Positions 52,152-60,665 of a stretch of DNA of 64,000 nt are shown here, piece by piece. Made by a program: the position numbers and the translations under genes. Below the pieces are notes generated by a model that searched no databases, was not told where the DNA came from, and was given only the letters and a program-made list of their open reading frames with translations. Positions within the stretch are counted from its first letter, which is position 1. Each line of letters opens with the position of its first letter. The stretch is from assembly GCA_017631885.1 (NCBI GenBank), contig JAGBSH010000004.1, positions 1-64,000 on the forward strand, read 5' to 3'. The DNA comes from Fibrobacteraceae bacterium. GTDB taxonomy: Bacteria; Fibrobacterota; Fibrobacteria; Fibrobacterales; Fibrobacteraceae.

Positions 52152-52358
52152 ATGCAGAGAGATATAAATCGTCTAAATCCACTTTATGATTTTTTAAAAG
52201 ATGTTCACCAAAAAAATTTTCCTGACTGGAGATTTTTCCAATTTATAGTAAACTTTTGCAGATGGTATGAAAAAGATCCTTTTTATATGGAAGATGAACA
52301 AGTATATGATAAAATCAATGAATTTATTAGTGAAATAAAAAAAGTTCCTTTGAAATGA
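52152..52358 (+). CDS. small conserved-type protein, unknown function
   Basis: A 68-residue cytoplasmic protein. GGAGAG precedes ATG, so it is probably expressed. The sequence MQRDINRLNPLYDFLKDVHQ, then PDWRFFQFIVNF and EKDPFYMEDEQVYDKINEFI, has an Arg-Asp-Pro/Asn start and a PD(W/L)RF core seen in small unannotated proteins of many bacteria. It is probably a helical bundle. Repeat elements flank both sides. No function can be assigned. Confidence 0.68.
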   Translation: MQRDINRLNPLYDFLKDVHQKNFPDWRFFQFIVNFCRWYEKDPFYMEDEQVYDKINEFISEIKKVPLK

Positions 52359-52369
52359 TATTCTCTAGC

Positions 52370-52820
52370 TAGTCATGGCAAACATAGTACAAATTGCGGC
52401 AAGGGGAAAAAGATGGCTATTTCGAAGGCATTCTAGGTTGTCATGACGAGAGACTTACGACAAGAATCGCGAGCAAGAGCCGCGGACAAGTGTACAAACA
52501 ACTTGTCATGGCGAGAGGCCTTGTGCCTTGCGGCCATCTGTTAGCAAGTTGTCATCGTGAATGAAATGTGGCGATCTTGGCTTTTGTCATTACGAGCGTA
52601 GTGAAGTAATCCCAAAACAAGTGCTGCTTGCAAGCAGATTGCGTCCACCACGCCACAAGTGTGGCTCGTGGCAGGCTCACACTTAGGCTTCGCAAAAAAA
52701 TCTTTTCACTCCATCGCGAGTGACAAAAACCGTGTGGTAAGGAGATTGCCACGCCGTGCTTTCTGCACAGCTCGCAATGACAAGAATCGCGAGCAAGAAC
52801 CGTGGGCAAGTGTAAAAAGA
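52370..52820. repeat. dispersed repeat cluster 5
   Basis: Units include AACTTGTCATGGCGAGAGGC, GCCTTGTGCCTTGCGGCCAT, TCATTACGAGCGTAGTGAAG and the ~85-nt block CACCACGCCACAAGTGTGGC (52647-52733) shared with clusters 2 and 4. It lies between parS sites in the origin-proximal region. There is no supported gene from 52359 to 52939. Confidence 0.85.
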
Positions 52821-52864
52821 TTCTTTTTCGATAAAAAAGTTTATTTTTATTCCGTATTTAAAAC

Positions 52865-52873
52865 TTATCCACA
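52865..52873 (+). promoter_or_regulatory. DnaA box
   Basis: TTATCCACA, a perfect 9-mer match, 67 nt before rsmG and close to parS site 2. Confidence 0.6.
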
Positions 52874-52939
52874 ATCTTATGACAACTTTTTTCGTTTCTA
52901 GAATAAAAAGTGTAGAATTATTTTGATTTTTATTCTAAA

Positions 52940-53596
52940 TTGTTTCACGTGAAACATTTTTTCGATTTAAAACAAGAACAGTTATTAATGGATTTTTTAA
53001 AATCCTATAATTGTGATTTATCCGAAAATCAATTAAGTCTGTTATTTCAATATGCAGAATGTGTTATTAAAGGTAATACTATTACTAATTTGATTTCAAA
53101 AAATGACGCTGGAAAATTTTGTTCAAGGCATTTAACCGATTCTTTGATTCCTGTTTGTTTATTAAAAAATTTATTTGATGACCATTCTGGATTACGTTGG
53201 GCTGATATGGGTTCTGGTGGTGGTTGTCCTGTTTTTCCTTTAGCTATTGCATTACCACATATTCAATTTTATGCTGTAGAACCTAGAAATAAAAGAGTTC
53301 AATTTTTGCAAGAAACAAAAAATATTTTAAAGTTGGATAATTTAGAAGTTGTTGGAAAAAGGTTTGAAACATCTGGATTAAATAATTTGAATTTTATTTC
53401 TTGCAGGGCTTTATCTACTTTTGAAAATGATTGGGAAAGAGCAAAGTTTGCATTAAAGAAAAACGGAACTTTTTTAACATTAAAAAGTTTTGAAACTATT
53501 TCACATTTAGAAAAAGATTCTAGCATTTGTATTAATAAATATTCTTTACCAGAAGAAGAAAAACAATATGCACTTGTTTATAAGAGGTTTGAATGA
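52940..53596 (+). CDS. rsmG: 16S rRNA (G527) N7-methyltransferase
   Basis: A 218-residue SAM methyltransferase (GidB). The SAM motif is RWADMGSGGGCPVFPLAIALP. NLISKNDAGKFCSRHLTDSL matches the N-terminal family block (usually NLT...RH..DSL), and RALSTFENDW follows. The start may be TTG 52940, giving MFHVKHFF, which overlaps the parS palindrome; that same peptide is seen where parS sits at the start of gidB-type genes. ATG 52988 is an alternative. Its stop overlaps parA by 4 nt. Confidence 0.92.
   Translation: MFHVKHFFDLKQEQLLMDFLKSYNCDLSENQLSLLFQYAECVIKGNTITNLISKNDAGKFCSRHLTDSLIPVCLLKNLFDDHSGLRWADMGSGGGCPVFPLAIALPHIQFYAVEPRNKRVQFLQETKNILKLDNLEVVGKRFETSGLNNLNFISCRALSTFENDWERAKFALKKNGTFLTLKSFETISHLEKDSSICINKYSLPEEEKQYALVYKRFE
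52941..52956. promoter_or_regulatory. parS centromere site 2, inside the rsmG start
   Basis: TGTTTCACGTGAAACA again, an exact 16-mer. It encodes the first residues of RsmG if TTG 52940 is the start. Confidence 0.92.
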
Positions 53597-54375
53597 GTAA
53601 AGTTATAGCTATATCCAACCAAAAAGGCGGAGTAGGAAAAACAACAACAGCTGTTAATTTAGCAGCTAGTTTTGCTGCTCTTGAAAAAACAACCCTTTTA
53701 ATAGATATGGATCCTCAAGGAAATGCTTCACAAGGTCTTGGATTTAATGAAACACAAGAAGAAGATATTCATGAACTTCTTGATTTGGCAGCTAATCCAG
53801 AACAGCTTTCTTATGATACTATAAAAAATGCAATATTAGATACAAAACTTGAATATTTAAAAGTTATTACTGCAGCACCTGATTTAGCAGCATTAGAAAT
53901 AGAACTTGTTCAAGCAATGAGCCGTGAATTAAGATTGAAAAGAATTATAGAAATTCTAAAACCTTATTTTGAATTTATTATTATAGATGCTCCTCCAAGC
54001 CTTAATTTATTAACAATTAATACATTGGCTGCTTCAAGTAGTGTTTTAATTCCTGTTCAATGTGAATATTTTGCACTTCAAGGTTTAGCTGAATTATTTA
54101 ATACTATCAGATTAGTTCAAAAGAATTTGAATAGTGGATTAAAAATTGAAGGCGCTCTTTTAACAATGTATGATAATCGTTTGACTTTGTCAAAACAAGT
54201 AGCAGATGAAGTTAGAAGCTGTATTCCTGAAAATGTTTTCCAAACTATTATTCCGAGAAATGTAAAGTTAGGTGAAGCACCATCACATGGAAAACCAGTA
54301 ATTTTGTATGATGTTCAGAGTAGTGGTTCTAAATCATATATGAAACTAGCTGAAGAAATTTTGAATAATGCTTAA
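53593..54375 (+). CDS. parA: chromosome partitioning ATPase ParA/Soj
   Basis: A 260-residue Walker-type ATPase. The deviant Walker A is SNQKGGVGKTTTAVNLA (residues 9-25); the Walker A' segment LLIDMDPQGNASQGLG follows, and Walker B is FIIIDAPPSLNLLTINTL. It lacks an N-terminal HTH, as in chromosomal ParA. It binds DNA nonspecifically and moves ParB-parS complexes. ATGA overlap with rsmG and a 15-nt gap to parB indicate an operon. Confidence 0.97.
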   Translation: MSKVIAISNQKGGVGKTTTAVNLAASFAALEKTTLLIDMDPQGNASQGLGFNETQEEDIHELLDLAANPEQLSYDTIKNAILDTKLEYLKVITAAPDLAALEIELVQAMSRELRLKRIIEILKPYFEFIIIDAPPSLNLLTINTLAASSSVLIPVQCEYFALQGLAELFNTIRLVQKNLNSGLKIEGALLTMYDNRLTLSKQVADEVRSCIPENVFQTIIPRNVKLGEAPSHGKPVILYDVQSSGSKSYMKLAEEILNNA

Positions 54376-54390
54376 TAAAGGATATTAATA

Positions 54391-55260
54391 ATGGGTAAAA
54401 AATCTCAAGCTCTCGCACGTGGTCTTTCTCAAATTATGCAAGATCACCGTATGGAAAAAGATGAAAATGGACAACAATTACAAGTTTCAAAAATTCCTTT
54501 GAATCTTATTGACCCAAACCCTTTTCAACCAAGACGTGTTTTTAATGAAGAAGAAATTACTGAATTAGCCGAAACTATTAAAAAACATGGTTTAATTCAA
54601 CCAATTACTGTTAGAAAATATAATGGTCGTTATCAAATTGTTAGTGGTGAACGTAGAACAAGAGCAGCAAAAGTTGCAGGGCTTACTGAAATTAATGCTT
54701 ATGTTCATGAGCTTCTTTCTGATAAAAATATGTCAGAATGGGCTCTTATCGAAAATATCCAACGAGTTGATTTAAACCCTATTGAACTTGCTGAATCATA
54801 CCAGTCATTGCTTGAAATTCATGGTTATACTCATGAAGATTTATCTGAAACTTTAGGAAAATCAAGATCGGCTATTACTAATGTACTTAGACTTTTAAAA
54901 CTTCCTGAACAAGTAAAAATTTGGGTTGAAGAAGGAAAATTATCTAATAGCGCTGCTAGATCTTTATTAAGTCCTGAAATTACAGATCCAGAATCTGTTG
55001 CACGTGACATTATAGAAAAAGGAATGAATGTTCGTGATATTGAAAATATCACGAAAAAAGTAAAAGCAGAAAAGCAAAAAGATAAAACTCCTGAAATAGA
55101 TGCTGATATGGCTGATTTCCAAAGAAGACTTCAAGAATTTTTTGGAACTAAAACTTCTATAACTCCATCTGCTAAAAATAAAGAAGAAGGAGTTATTACT
55201 ATTCATTATTATTCAATGGAAGACTTAAATCATTTACAAGAACTTATGGAAAAATCGTGA
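54391..55260 (+). CDS. parB: chromosome partitioning protein ParB/Spo0J
   Basis: A 289-residue CTPase/DNA-binding protein. The CTP box contains ISGERRTRAAK (read as IVSGERRTRAAKVAG), preceded by DPNPFQPRRVFNEEEITELA. The HTH region follows with ALIENIQRVDLNPIELA and TLGKSRSAITNVLRLLKLP, and the C-terminus is a dimerisation domain ending LQELMEKS. It loads at the two parS sites of this window. Overlap by 4 nt with the M23 gene extends the operon. Confidence 0.97.
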   Translation: MGKKSQALARGLSQIMQDHRMEKDENGQQLQVSKIPLNLIDPNPFQPRRVFNEEEITELAETIKKHGLIQPITVRKYNGRYQIVSGERRTRAAKVAGLTEINAYVHELLSDKNMSEWALIENIQRVDLNPIELAESYQSLLEIHGYTHEDLSETLGKSRSAITNVLRLLKLPEQVKIWVEEGKLSNSAARSLLSPEITDPESVARDIIEKGMNVRDIENITKKVKAEKQKDKTPEIDADMADFQRRLQEFFGTKTSITPSAKNKEEGVITIHYYSMEDLNHLQELMEKS

Positions 55261-56057
55261 GTAAAAAATACATAAGAATTCAATGGATACCAGAAAATAC
55301 TGGTAAGATAAAAAACTTTAAACTTCCTATATGGTTATGGAAGTTTTTAAAGGTATTTTTCATATTTTTAGTAATATTTTTTATTGCATTTTCCTTTTTA
55401 GCTGGTAATTTATTTCAAAAAGCAATAGAGTTAGAAAATGTTAAAAAAGAAAATAAGAATCTTTTAGAAAAACAAACAAAATATGAAGAATATTTCACTT
55501 CTTTAGATTCATTATTTTTAATAGATTTACAAATTAAAAATATACTTGGGTTATTTTTAGAAGAAGATACTTCTAAAATCAATGCTATTTTAGAAAAAAC
55601 TAGACTTAATCCTACAAAATCTGTTAAAAATGAAATTGATTTTGAAGGAAGATATGGTTGGATTCCTCTTTCTGAAAAAATAAAAGCAGAAAAAATTCCA
55701 GATATTATTCCGGTTTCAGGAGTAATTAGTAAAAAATACTCAGAAAAAGAAAAACATCTTGGAGTAGATTTTGCTGCTAAAAATGAAGACCCTATTTATG
55801 CAAGTGCTTCTGGAATAGTAATATCTGTAAATGAAACTGAAGATTTAGGATTAACTATTAAGATAGATCACCAAAATGGTTATATTACTTCTTATTCTCA
55901 TTTAGGTAAAGCTAGTGTAAAACAAGGGAAAAAAGTTGAAAAAGGTGATTTAATTGGTATTGTTGGTTCTACAGGAAAAACAACTGGACCTCATTTGCAT
56001 TATGTTATCCAGAAAGATGGAAAATATATCAACCCGGAAACTTTCTTTAATTATTAA
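55257..56057 (+). CDS. M23-family peptidoglycan hydrolase, membrane-anchored
   Basis: A 266-residue protein with an N-terminal membrane helix (about 28-50), a coiled-coil-like stretch (ELENVKKENKNLLEKQTKYEEYF) and a C-terminal LytM domain (about 160-266). Metal ligands are HLGVDFAAKN (HxxxD) and GPHLHYVI (HxH). It cleaves peptide cross-links in the wall. Co-expression with the following bactofilin is a pairing seen in shape-control systems such as Helicobacter CcmA/Csd. It is translated from the tail of parB. Confidence 0.92.
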   Translation: MSKKYIRIQWIPENTGKIKNFKLPIWLWKFLKVFFIFLVIFFIAFSFLAGNLFQKAIELENVKKENKNLLEKQTKYEEYFTSLDSLFLIDLQIKNILGLFLEEDTSKINAILEKTRLNPTKSVKNEIDFEGRYGWIPLSEKIKAEKIPDIIPVSGVISKKYSEKEKHLGVDFAAKNEDPIYASASGIVISVNETEDLGLTIKIDHQNGYITSYSHLGKASVKQGKKVEKGDLIGIVGSTGKTTGPHLHYVIQKDGKYINPETFFNY

Positions 56058-56080
56058 CAATAAATTAAAAGGTAAAAATT

Positions 56081-56437
56081 ATGGCTAAATCTGATGAACA
56101 AGATTTTACTCATATCAGTGAAAATATTTCTTTAAAAGGAGATATTTCTGGAAATAGCAATGTGCGTGTTGCTGGAAAAATTATTGGAAGTGTAACCATT
56201 CAAGGCGATTTGGTTATTGAAAAGAGTGGTTATGTAGAAGGTGAAATCCAAGCAAAGAATGCTATTGTTGCTGGAAAAATTCAAGGAAATATTACTTGCC
56301 TTGAAAAATTAACTTTGGAACAATTTTCTATTATGATTGGAAATATGAAAACAAAACAACTTTCTATTGAAAATGGAGCTTGTTTTCAAGGTAATTGTTC
56401 TATGGAAGAAAGAGTTAAAGCTAAACCAACAACTTAA
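56081..56437 (+). CDS. bactofilin
   Basis: A 118-residue polymer-forming cytoskeletal protein. The central beta-helix repeats every ~17 residues: ISLKGDISGNSNVRVAGKI, then GSVTIQGDLVIEKSGYVEG, and IQGNITCLEKLTLEQF. Typical short polar tails are present on both sides. It assembles into membrane-associated filaments, probably positioning the M23 hydrolase made from the gene before it. It is the last gene of the rsmG-parA-parB-M23-bactofilin run; AAAGG precedes ATG. Confidence 0.93.
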   Translation: MAKSDEQDFTHISENISLKGDISGNSNVRVAGKIIGSVTIQGDLVIEKSGYVEGEIQAKNAIVAGKIQGNITCLEKLTLEQFSIMIGNMKTKQLSIENGACFQGNCSMEERVKAKPTT

Positions 56438-56778
56438 TTATTATATCTAATTTATTTATATAAGAAGTTATAGTAATAGTTATGTTTATTGTGGATAAAT
56501 TTAAGTACCATTTTCTTAACTTCTTTTTTATCAATAAGTTAGAAAAATGAAAAAAGAAAGTGAATGTTTAAAATTTGAATTATTGTTCACAATTTTAAAT
56601 GTTTATAAATGTTAAAAGTGAGTTTTTGACGTTTCTAAACTTTTTATTCACTTTTTTTAGTTGAAAAATATTGAAATTTTTGTTGGTTTTGTTATTAAAA
56701 CTCAAATTTTATTGATATAGTTCACTATGCAGAATAATATCGATTAAATGTTTTATAAAAAGAAGTAAATTTTTGGGA
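56438..56778. other. 341-nt AT-rich gap after bactofilin
   Basis: Very AT-rich, with TGTGGATAA at 56490-56498 (a reverse DnaA-box match) and a looser TTGTTCACA nearby. No gene or clear terminator is visible. It could contain the promoter of the next gene and an accessory DnaA site. Confidence 0.4.
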
Positions 56779-57510
56779 ATGGGTGATTTGTTTAAAATAG
56801 CACATATTTCTGATTTGCATATAGGTCAAACTTCTGATGTAATGCAGGGGATTGATGTGCGTTCTAATTTTAAGCAAGCGCTAAATTCTTGTTCAGTAAA
56901 AAATTCAGATTTTATTTTTTTAAGTGGTGATTTGGCAGATAATGGTGAAACGGGAGCATACGAATTTATTAATGAAGAAATGAATAAATTTGGAAAGCCA
57001 TGGGCTTGGATTCCTGGAAACCATGATGATTTAGATAAAGCTTCTGCTGTTCTTTCAATGCCTGATTATGTTCAAGGAACAACTTTCGATTACATTTTAG
57101 ATATTGGTGGAAGACGGTTTATTTGTTTAGATAATTCTTGTGGAGAATTACAACCAAGACAATTTGATTGGTTAAAACAACATGATAATAAACCTTTCTC
57201 TATTTTTATGCATTATCCACCTTGTTTTTGTGGCCATGCTTTTATGGATTCAAAATATCCAATGAAAGATGTTCTTATGGTACAAAATTTTATAGAGAAT
57301 TTAAAAAACCTTGAATATGTTTTTTGTGGGCATTATCATTTTGCTTGTCATATAGAATTGAAAAATAATAAACAGGTTTATGTAGCGCCTTCTACCCAAA
57401 TGCAAATTTCTTCAACTTCAAAAACATTTGAGTTAGAATCATCTAAACCGTCTTGGCAAATTTTGACATTTGAAAAAGATTTGCTTAAAGTTGAAATAAA
57501 AAAAGATTAA
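56779..57510 (+). CDS. calcineurin-like metallophosphoesterase (CpdA-like)
   Basis: A 243-residue soluble phosphoesterase. Metal motifs are AHISDLHIGQ, FLSGDLADNG, WIPGNHDDLD and FCGHYHFACHI, with FMHYPPCFCGH in between. The size and order match the CpdA/Icc class (cyclic nucleotide or lipid phosphodiesterases). ATG 56779 is preferred over TTG 56773. A cNMP-binding protein is encoded at 33892, but no direct link is shown. It precedes tRNA-Met. Confidence 0.87.
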   Translation: MGDLFKIAHISDLHIGQTSDVMQGIDVRSNFKQALNSCSVKNSDFIFLSGDLADNGETGAYEFINEEMNKFGKPWAWIPGNHDDLDKASAVLSMPDYVQGTTFDYILDIGGRRFICLDNSCGELQPRQFDWLKQHDNKPFSIFMHYPPCFCGHAFMDSKYPMKDVLMVQNFIENLKNLEYVFCGHYHFACHIELKNNKQVYVAPSTQMQISSTSKTFELESSKPSWQILTFEKDLLKVEIKKD

Positions 57511-57578
57511 TTTATTGATTTTTTACCATTCCCCTTGATTTTTTTATAAATTTAGTCTAAATTTGTTTTCAACTTAGT

Positions 57579-57652
57579 GGCGGTTTAGCTCAGTTGGTTA
57601 GAGCGACGGAATCATAATCCGCAGGTCCGGGGTTCAAGTCCCTGAACCGCTA
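57579..57652 (+). tRNA. tRNA-Met(CAT), elongator type
   Basis: A 74-nt cloverleaf. GGCGGTT pairs with AACCGCT (G1-T72 wobble), and the D-arm GCTCAGTTGGTTAGAGC is typical. The anticodon loop ATCATAA gives CAT, and the T-arm has TTCAAGT between CGGGG and CCCTG. The acceptor lacks the C1-A72 mismatch expected of initiator tRNA. tRNA-Ile2 with a modified C34 also reads CAT, so identity as Met is likely, not proven. Confidence 0.87.
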
Positions 57653-57677
57653 TTCTTTAAAAAGAGGAGACCTTATA

Positions 57678-58109
57678 ATGATGGTACGAGTTCTTGGAAT
57701 CGCTACAGTTGTTATGCTCTCTTCTTTTTTTATTTCTTGTACTCCAGAAGAGAAAGCAACACCTGTTTTACCTACAAAGTCTGTTGCAGTAGATTCTAAA
57801 AAAACACTTGCATCTGTTAAGTTTGATGCACCTGCTGCAAATACGGTTATTGATGCTGAAAAAGCAAAGAAATATGCTGACGCTAGTTCTGGGTTGTTAT
57901 TGTTAGCTGGACAATGGTCAGAAAAAATTGAAAAAGCAGCTGATCAAGAAAAAATTGAAATTCTCAATAATTATACTAAAGCTCAAGAACAACTTTGTCT
58001 GCGTTTAGGCCTTGCAGGAATGGCAGAATACAATTGGTTAGATTCTGTTGCCATTAAAAATTCTGCTAACGCTAAAGTTTTTGAAGCTGCTGGTGTAAAA
58101 TTACCATAA
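57678..58109 (+). CDS. small lipoprotein, unknown function
   Basis: A 143-residue lipoprotein. A signal peptide ends FFISC (Cys21), then TPEEKATPVL. A Lys/Ala-rich helical region follows (EKAKKYADASSGLLLLAGQWSEKIEKAADQEKIEILNNY), and the end is a short helix (EAAGVKLP). AGAGGAG lies upstream of ATG. No domain is recognised; it might be a small periplasmic helical bundle. The terminator at 58136 closes it. Confidence 0.75.
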   Translation: MMVRVLGIATVVMLSSFFISCTPEEKATPVLPTKSVAVDSKKTLASVKFDAPAANTVIDAEKAKKYADASSGLLLLAGQWSEKIEKAADQEKIEILNNYTKAQEQLCLRLGLAGMAEYNWLDSVAIKNSANAKVFEAAGVKLP

Positions 58110-58135
58110 CGCTAAATTGTAATTTTATTGAAAAG

Positions 58136-58162
58136 AAGTCAGCTTGAATGCTGGCTTTTTTT
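58136..58162 (+). terminator. terminator after the small lipoprotein gene
   Basis: AAGTCAGC (58136-58143) and GCTGGCTT (58150-58157) with one T-G wobble and a 6-nt loop, followed by T7. Confidence 0.82.
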
Positions 58163-58254
58163 GTGGGCGTTCCCCACTAGCGTGGGTCGGGCTATATTTA
58201 ATTCGCTCACCGAGCCTGTAGTCTCAGGCCCCAAGGGGTCACTATCCCTAATGC
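58163..58254 (-). ncRNA. structured GC-rich element T, copy B (putative RNA)
   Basis: Minus-strand relative of 24452-24631. It shares ATTAGGGAT, GAGCGA, GCCCGACCCACGC and GGGGAACGCCC in the same order. The last hairpin is CCCAC/GTGGG around GCTA, where copy A has CCTACG/CGTAGG. An upstream GACCCC/GGGGCC hairpin replaces AAGCCC/GGGTT. The third hairpin of copy A is missing, making this copy about half the length. A frame read through it from 58128 is not a gene. Confidence 0.55.
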
Positions 58255-58289
58255 GATTTATTATTTATTTAAACTGCTATTGGTTACAT

Positions 58290-58547
58290 GTTTATAACAA
58301 CAAAAAATTCCTAATTCTTCCTTTGGGTAAAGACCAGATAGATAATGCCCTTCGCCTTCGTAAATATGGTATTGATAACATGGTTCCAATTGAAAGCATT
58401 ACTCCAAAAGTGTTAATTGATGCAATAGTTAATTTGGAATCTGACCGAAAGACTCTTCAGAATCTTGAAAAATTGAGCGAAGTGTTTCAGAGTGTTGAAC
58501 GGGAAAGTCCGGGAACACAAGTGCTGTTGAGTAATTTGAATTCGTAG
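58290..58547 (+). pseudogene. C-terminal remnant of a UDP-glycosyltransferase-like protein
   Basis: The frame reads FLILPLGKDQIDNALRLRKYG, then ITPKVLIDAIVNLESDRK to a natural stop at 58547. The pattern (L)PLGxDQxxNAxRL, then an amphipathic helix and ITPxxLxxAI, is the acceptor-site end of GT1/GT28-like glycosyltransferases (for example macrolide or sterol types). The upstream 300 residues are absent: element T copy B and a terminator precede it. It is thus a 3' fragment left after a deletion or insertion. I see nothing else in 58548-58713. Confidence 0.5.
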
Positions 58548-58713
58548 TAATAATTGAACCAGATAATTAAACTAAAAATCACAACCAATATGCTTGTGCG
58601 AATTGGTGTTGCTGAGCGTAAAGTTTTTATACAATAATTTTTTTTATAGTTAGTTTACTTTTTTAAAAGTTATATTTGAAAATAGGTGTTTTACTTTATT
58701 TTTTGGATGGATT

Positions 58714-60612
58714 ATGGGTAAAAAAAATATTCTTTTAAAAAGTGCTGTTTGTGTTGGCATTTTTAGTGTAGCTTCTTTTTCTCAGATAAATATTTCTGTT
58801 GATGCAAATGCAGGAATCAAAAAAATTTCTCCATATATTTATGGTAGAAATATTGATAATAATTACATCAGTGATACTAGTCTTGTAAGCACTGATAAAG
58901 AAGATACTTTTATTGCTCAAATGTTAGACGCAGGTATTCACATGATGCGTTCTAATAATGGTAATAATGCAACGCGTTATAATTGGCGGAAAAAATTAAC
59001 AGTACATCCTGATTGGTATAATAACGTATATCCTCATGACTGGGATATTACGGCAAAAAAAGTATTAGATAAAATGCCAGGTGTAGATGCGATGTATGCA
59101 TTTCAATTAACTGGTTATGCTGCTAAAACAAATGAGTATAATTTTGCAGATTGGGATTGGTATGTAGAACATGGTTCAAATGCAAAACAAACTCTTAATT
59201 TAGCAGGAGGTGGTGAACCTTCTGCTGATGGTCAAACGGCAATTAAAGAAGGTGATGGTTTACTTTATAGTGAACCTTGGCCTGCTGATTCTACTGTAGG
59301 AATTGTTCCGCATTGGAGAGATGAGTTAAAATACGATATGAGTCGCTTTCAGTATTGGAGCATGGATAATGAAATGGATATCTGGAAAGGGACTCATTCT
59401 GATTTGAATTTGAATATTACTGGAGATTTTTTAGTAGAGCGTTATATTGATGTTGCAAAGAAAGCTCGTGCTGCTTGGGGCGATATAAAACTTACTGGCC
59501 CTGTTGTTGCAAATGAATGGCAGTGGTGTCATATTGCTGCAACGGCAGAAGATAACCATAGACCTTCCATTGATGGTAAGCAGTATTGTTGGCTAGAATT
59601 TTTTATTAAGAAAGTGGCTGAAGCAGAAAAAGCAAGTGGCGTTCGTCTTTTAGATGTGTTTGATATTCATTGGTATCCATCAGAAAAAGATTATGAGAAT
59701 CGTATAAATTGGCACCGTGTTCTTTACGATACTACTTATTATTATGAAGGCGGAAATGGTGTTCGTTGTGCTTCCGGAACTTGTGATTGGAGTAATGAAA
59801 TTGAAGGTTATAAGGCATACAGGTCTTACATTTTTGTGCGTATTAACCAATGGTTAGAAAAGTATTTTGGTAAAGACCATGGTATTACTCTTGCGATTAC
59901 AGAAACAGATTTAAATGATACTGACCCAATGGTGACAGCCCTTACTTATGCTTCTTTCCTAGGAACGATGCAAGATAATGGCGTTGAAATTTTTACACCT
60001 TGGTATTGGGGAGATGGTATGTATGAAACAGTTCACTTGTTTAGCCGTTACGGTCACCCTAATAGAGTTGAATCTGTTTCTAGTAATGATTCGCTTGTTT
60101 CTGGTTATAGTTCTATAAGTAATGCAGGGGATTCCTTAACAGTAATTTTTGTGAATCGTGCAGAAAATGCCGCACAGAATGTTGAACTTTCATTGAAGAA
60201 TTTTGAAGTAAATCCTGGTGAAGTAACAACACTTACACTTTCTGAACTTGTAGGGGAAACATTTGTTTCTCATACACAAAACGCTTTGAAAAAAGGAACA
60301 GCAGAAGTTTTGAATAATAAAGTTTCTTTAGCACTTCCGGCAAAATCTATTACAGCTGTTTTATTTAAAACAGAAACACCAACAGAGAAGTTGAATCCTT
60401 TTGTTAAAGGAATGGAATATCACGTTGCAACACAAGGAAGAAATATTTTAGTGAGAGGTATTTTAAAACAGACTCATTATACTTTGAGCAATGTGCTTGG
60501 GCAAGTTGTTGCAAATGGTATAGCTGATAATACGTTAAATATAAGTGTTCCTAATGCGGGCAAATATATTTTAAGTATTGATAAAAAGAGTTATATACTA
60601 AATGTGAAATAA
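58714..60612 (+). CDS. GH44 endoglucanase with C-terminal sorting-type domain
   Basis: A 632-residue secreted enzyme. After the signal peptide, ISPYIYGRNIDNN and MMRSNNGNNATRYNW match GH44. The acid/base is Glu220 in YWSMDNEMDIW and the nucleophile is Glu397 in LAITETDLND; the spacing resembles known GH44 enzymes. A beta-sandwich follows (about 450-550). The last ~75 residues, with LSNVLGQVVANG and NAGKYILSIDKKSYILNVK, resemble a type IX secretion-type C-terminal domain. It would cleave cellulose or mixed glucans. A terminator follows. Confidence 0.9.
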   Translation: MGKKNILLKSAVCVGIFSVASFSQINISVDANAGIKKISPYIYGRNIDNNYISDTSLVSTDKEDTFIAQMLDAGIHMMRSNNGNNATRYNWRKKLTVHPDWYNNVYPHDWDITAKKVLDKMPGVDAMYAFQLTGYAAKTNEYNFADWDWYVEHGSNAKQTLNLAGGGEPSADGQTAIKEGDGLLYSEPWPADSTVGIVPHWRDELKYDMSRFQYWSMDNEMDIWKGTHSDLNLNITGDFLVERYIDVAKKARAAWGDIKLTGPVVANEWQWCHIAATAEDNHRPSIDGKQYCWLEFFIKKVAEAEKASGVRLLDVFDIHWYPSEKDYENRINWHRVLYDTTYYYEGGNGVRCASGTCDWSNEIEGYKAYRSYIFVRINQWLEKYFGKDHGITLAITETDLNDTDPMVTALTYASFLGTMQDNGVEIFTPWYWGDGMYETVHLFSRYGHPNRVESVSSNDSLVSGYSSISNAGDSLTVIFVNRAENAAQNVELSLKNFEVNPGEVTTLTLSELVGETFVSHTQNALKKGTAEVLNNKVSLALPAKSITAVLFKTETPTEKLNPFVKGMEYHVATQGRNILVRGILKQTHYTLSNVLGQVVANGIADNTLNISVPNAGKYILSIDKKSYILNVK

Positions 60613-60616
60613 AAAA

Positions 60617-60655
60617 GATTCCGTTGGTTAGTGAAGCTAACCAACGGATTTTTTA
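60617..60655 (+). terminator. terminator after the GH44 gene
   Basis: TCCGTTGGTTAG and CTAACCAACGGA arms with a TGAAG loop, then a T run; it lies between convergent genes. Confidence 0.9.
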
Positions 60656-60665
60656 ATGATGCTTT

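Noticed and set aside
58128-58250. N-terminal part of the ORF leading into the glycosyltransferase fragment
   Set aside because: It is a translation of a terminator and element T, not of a gene.
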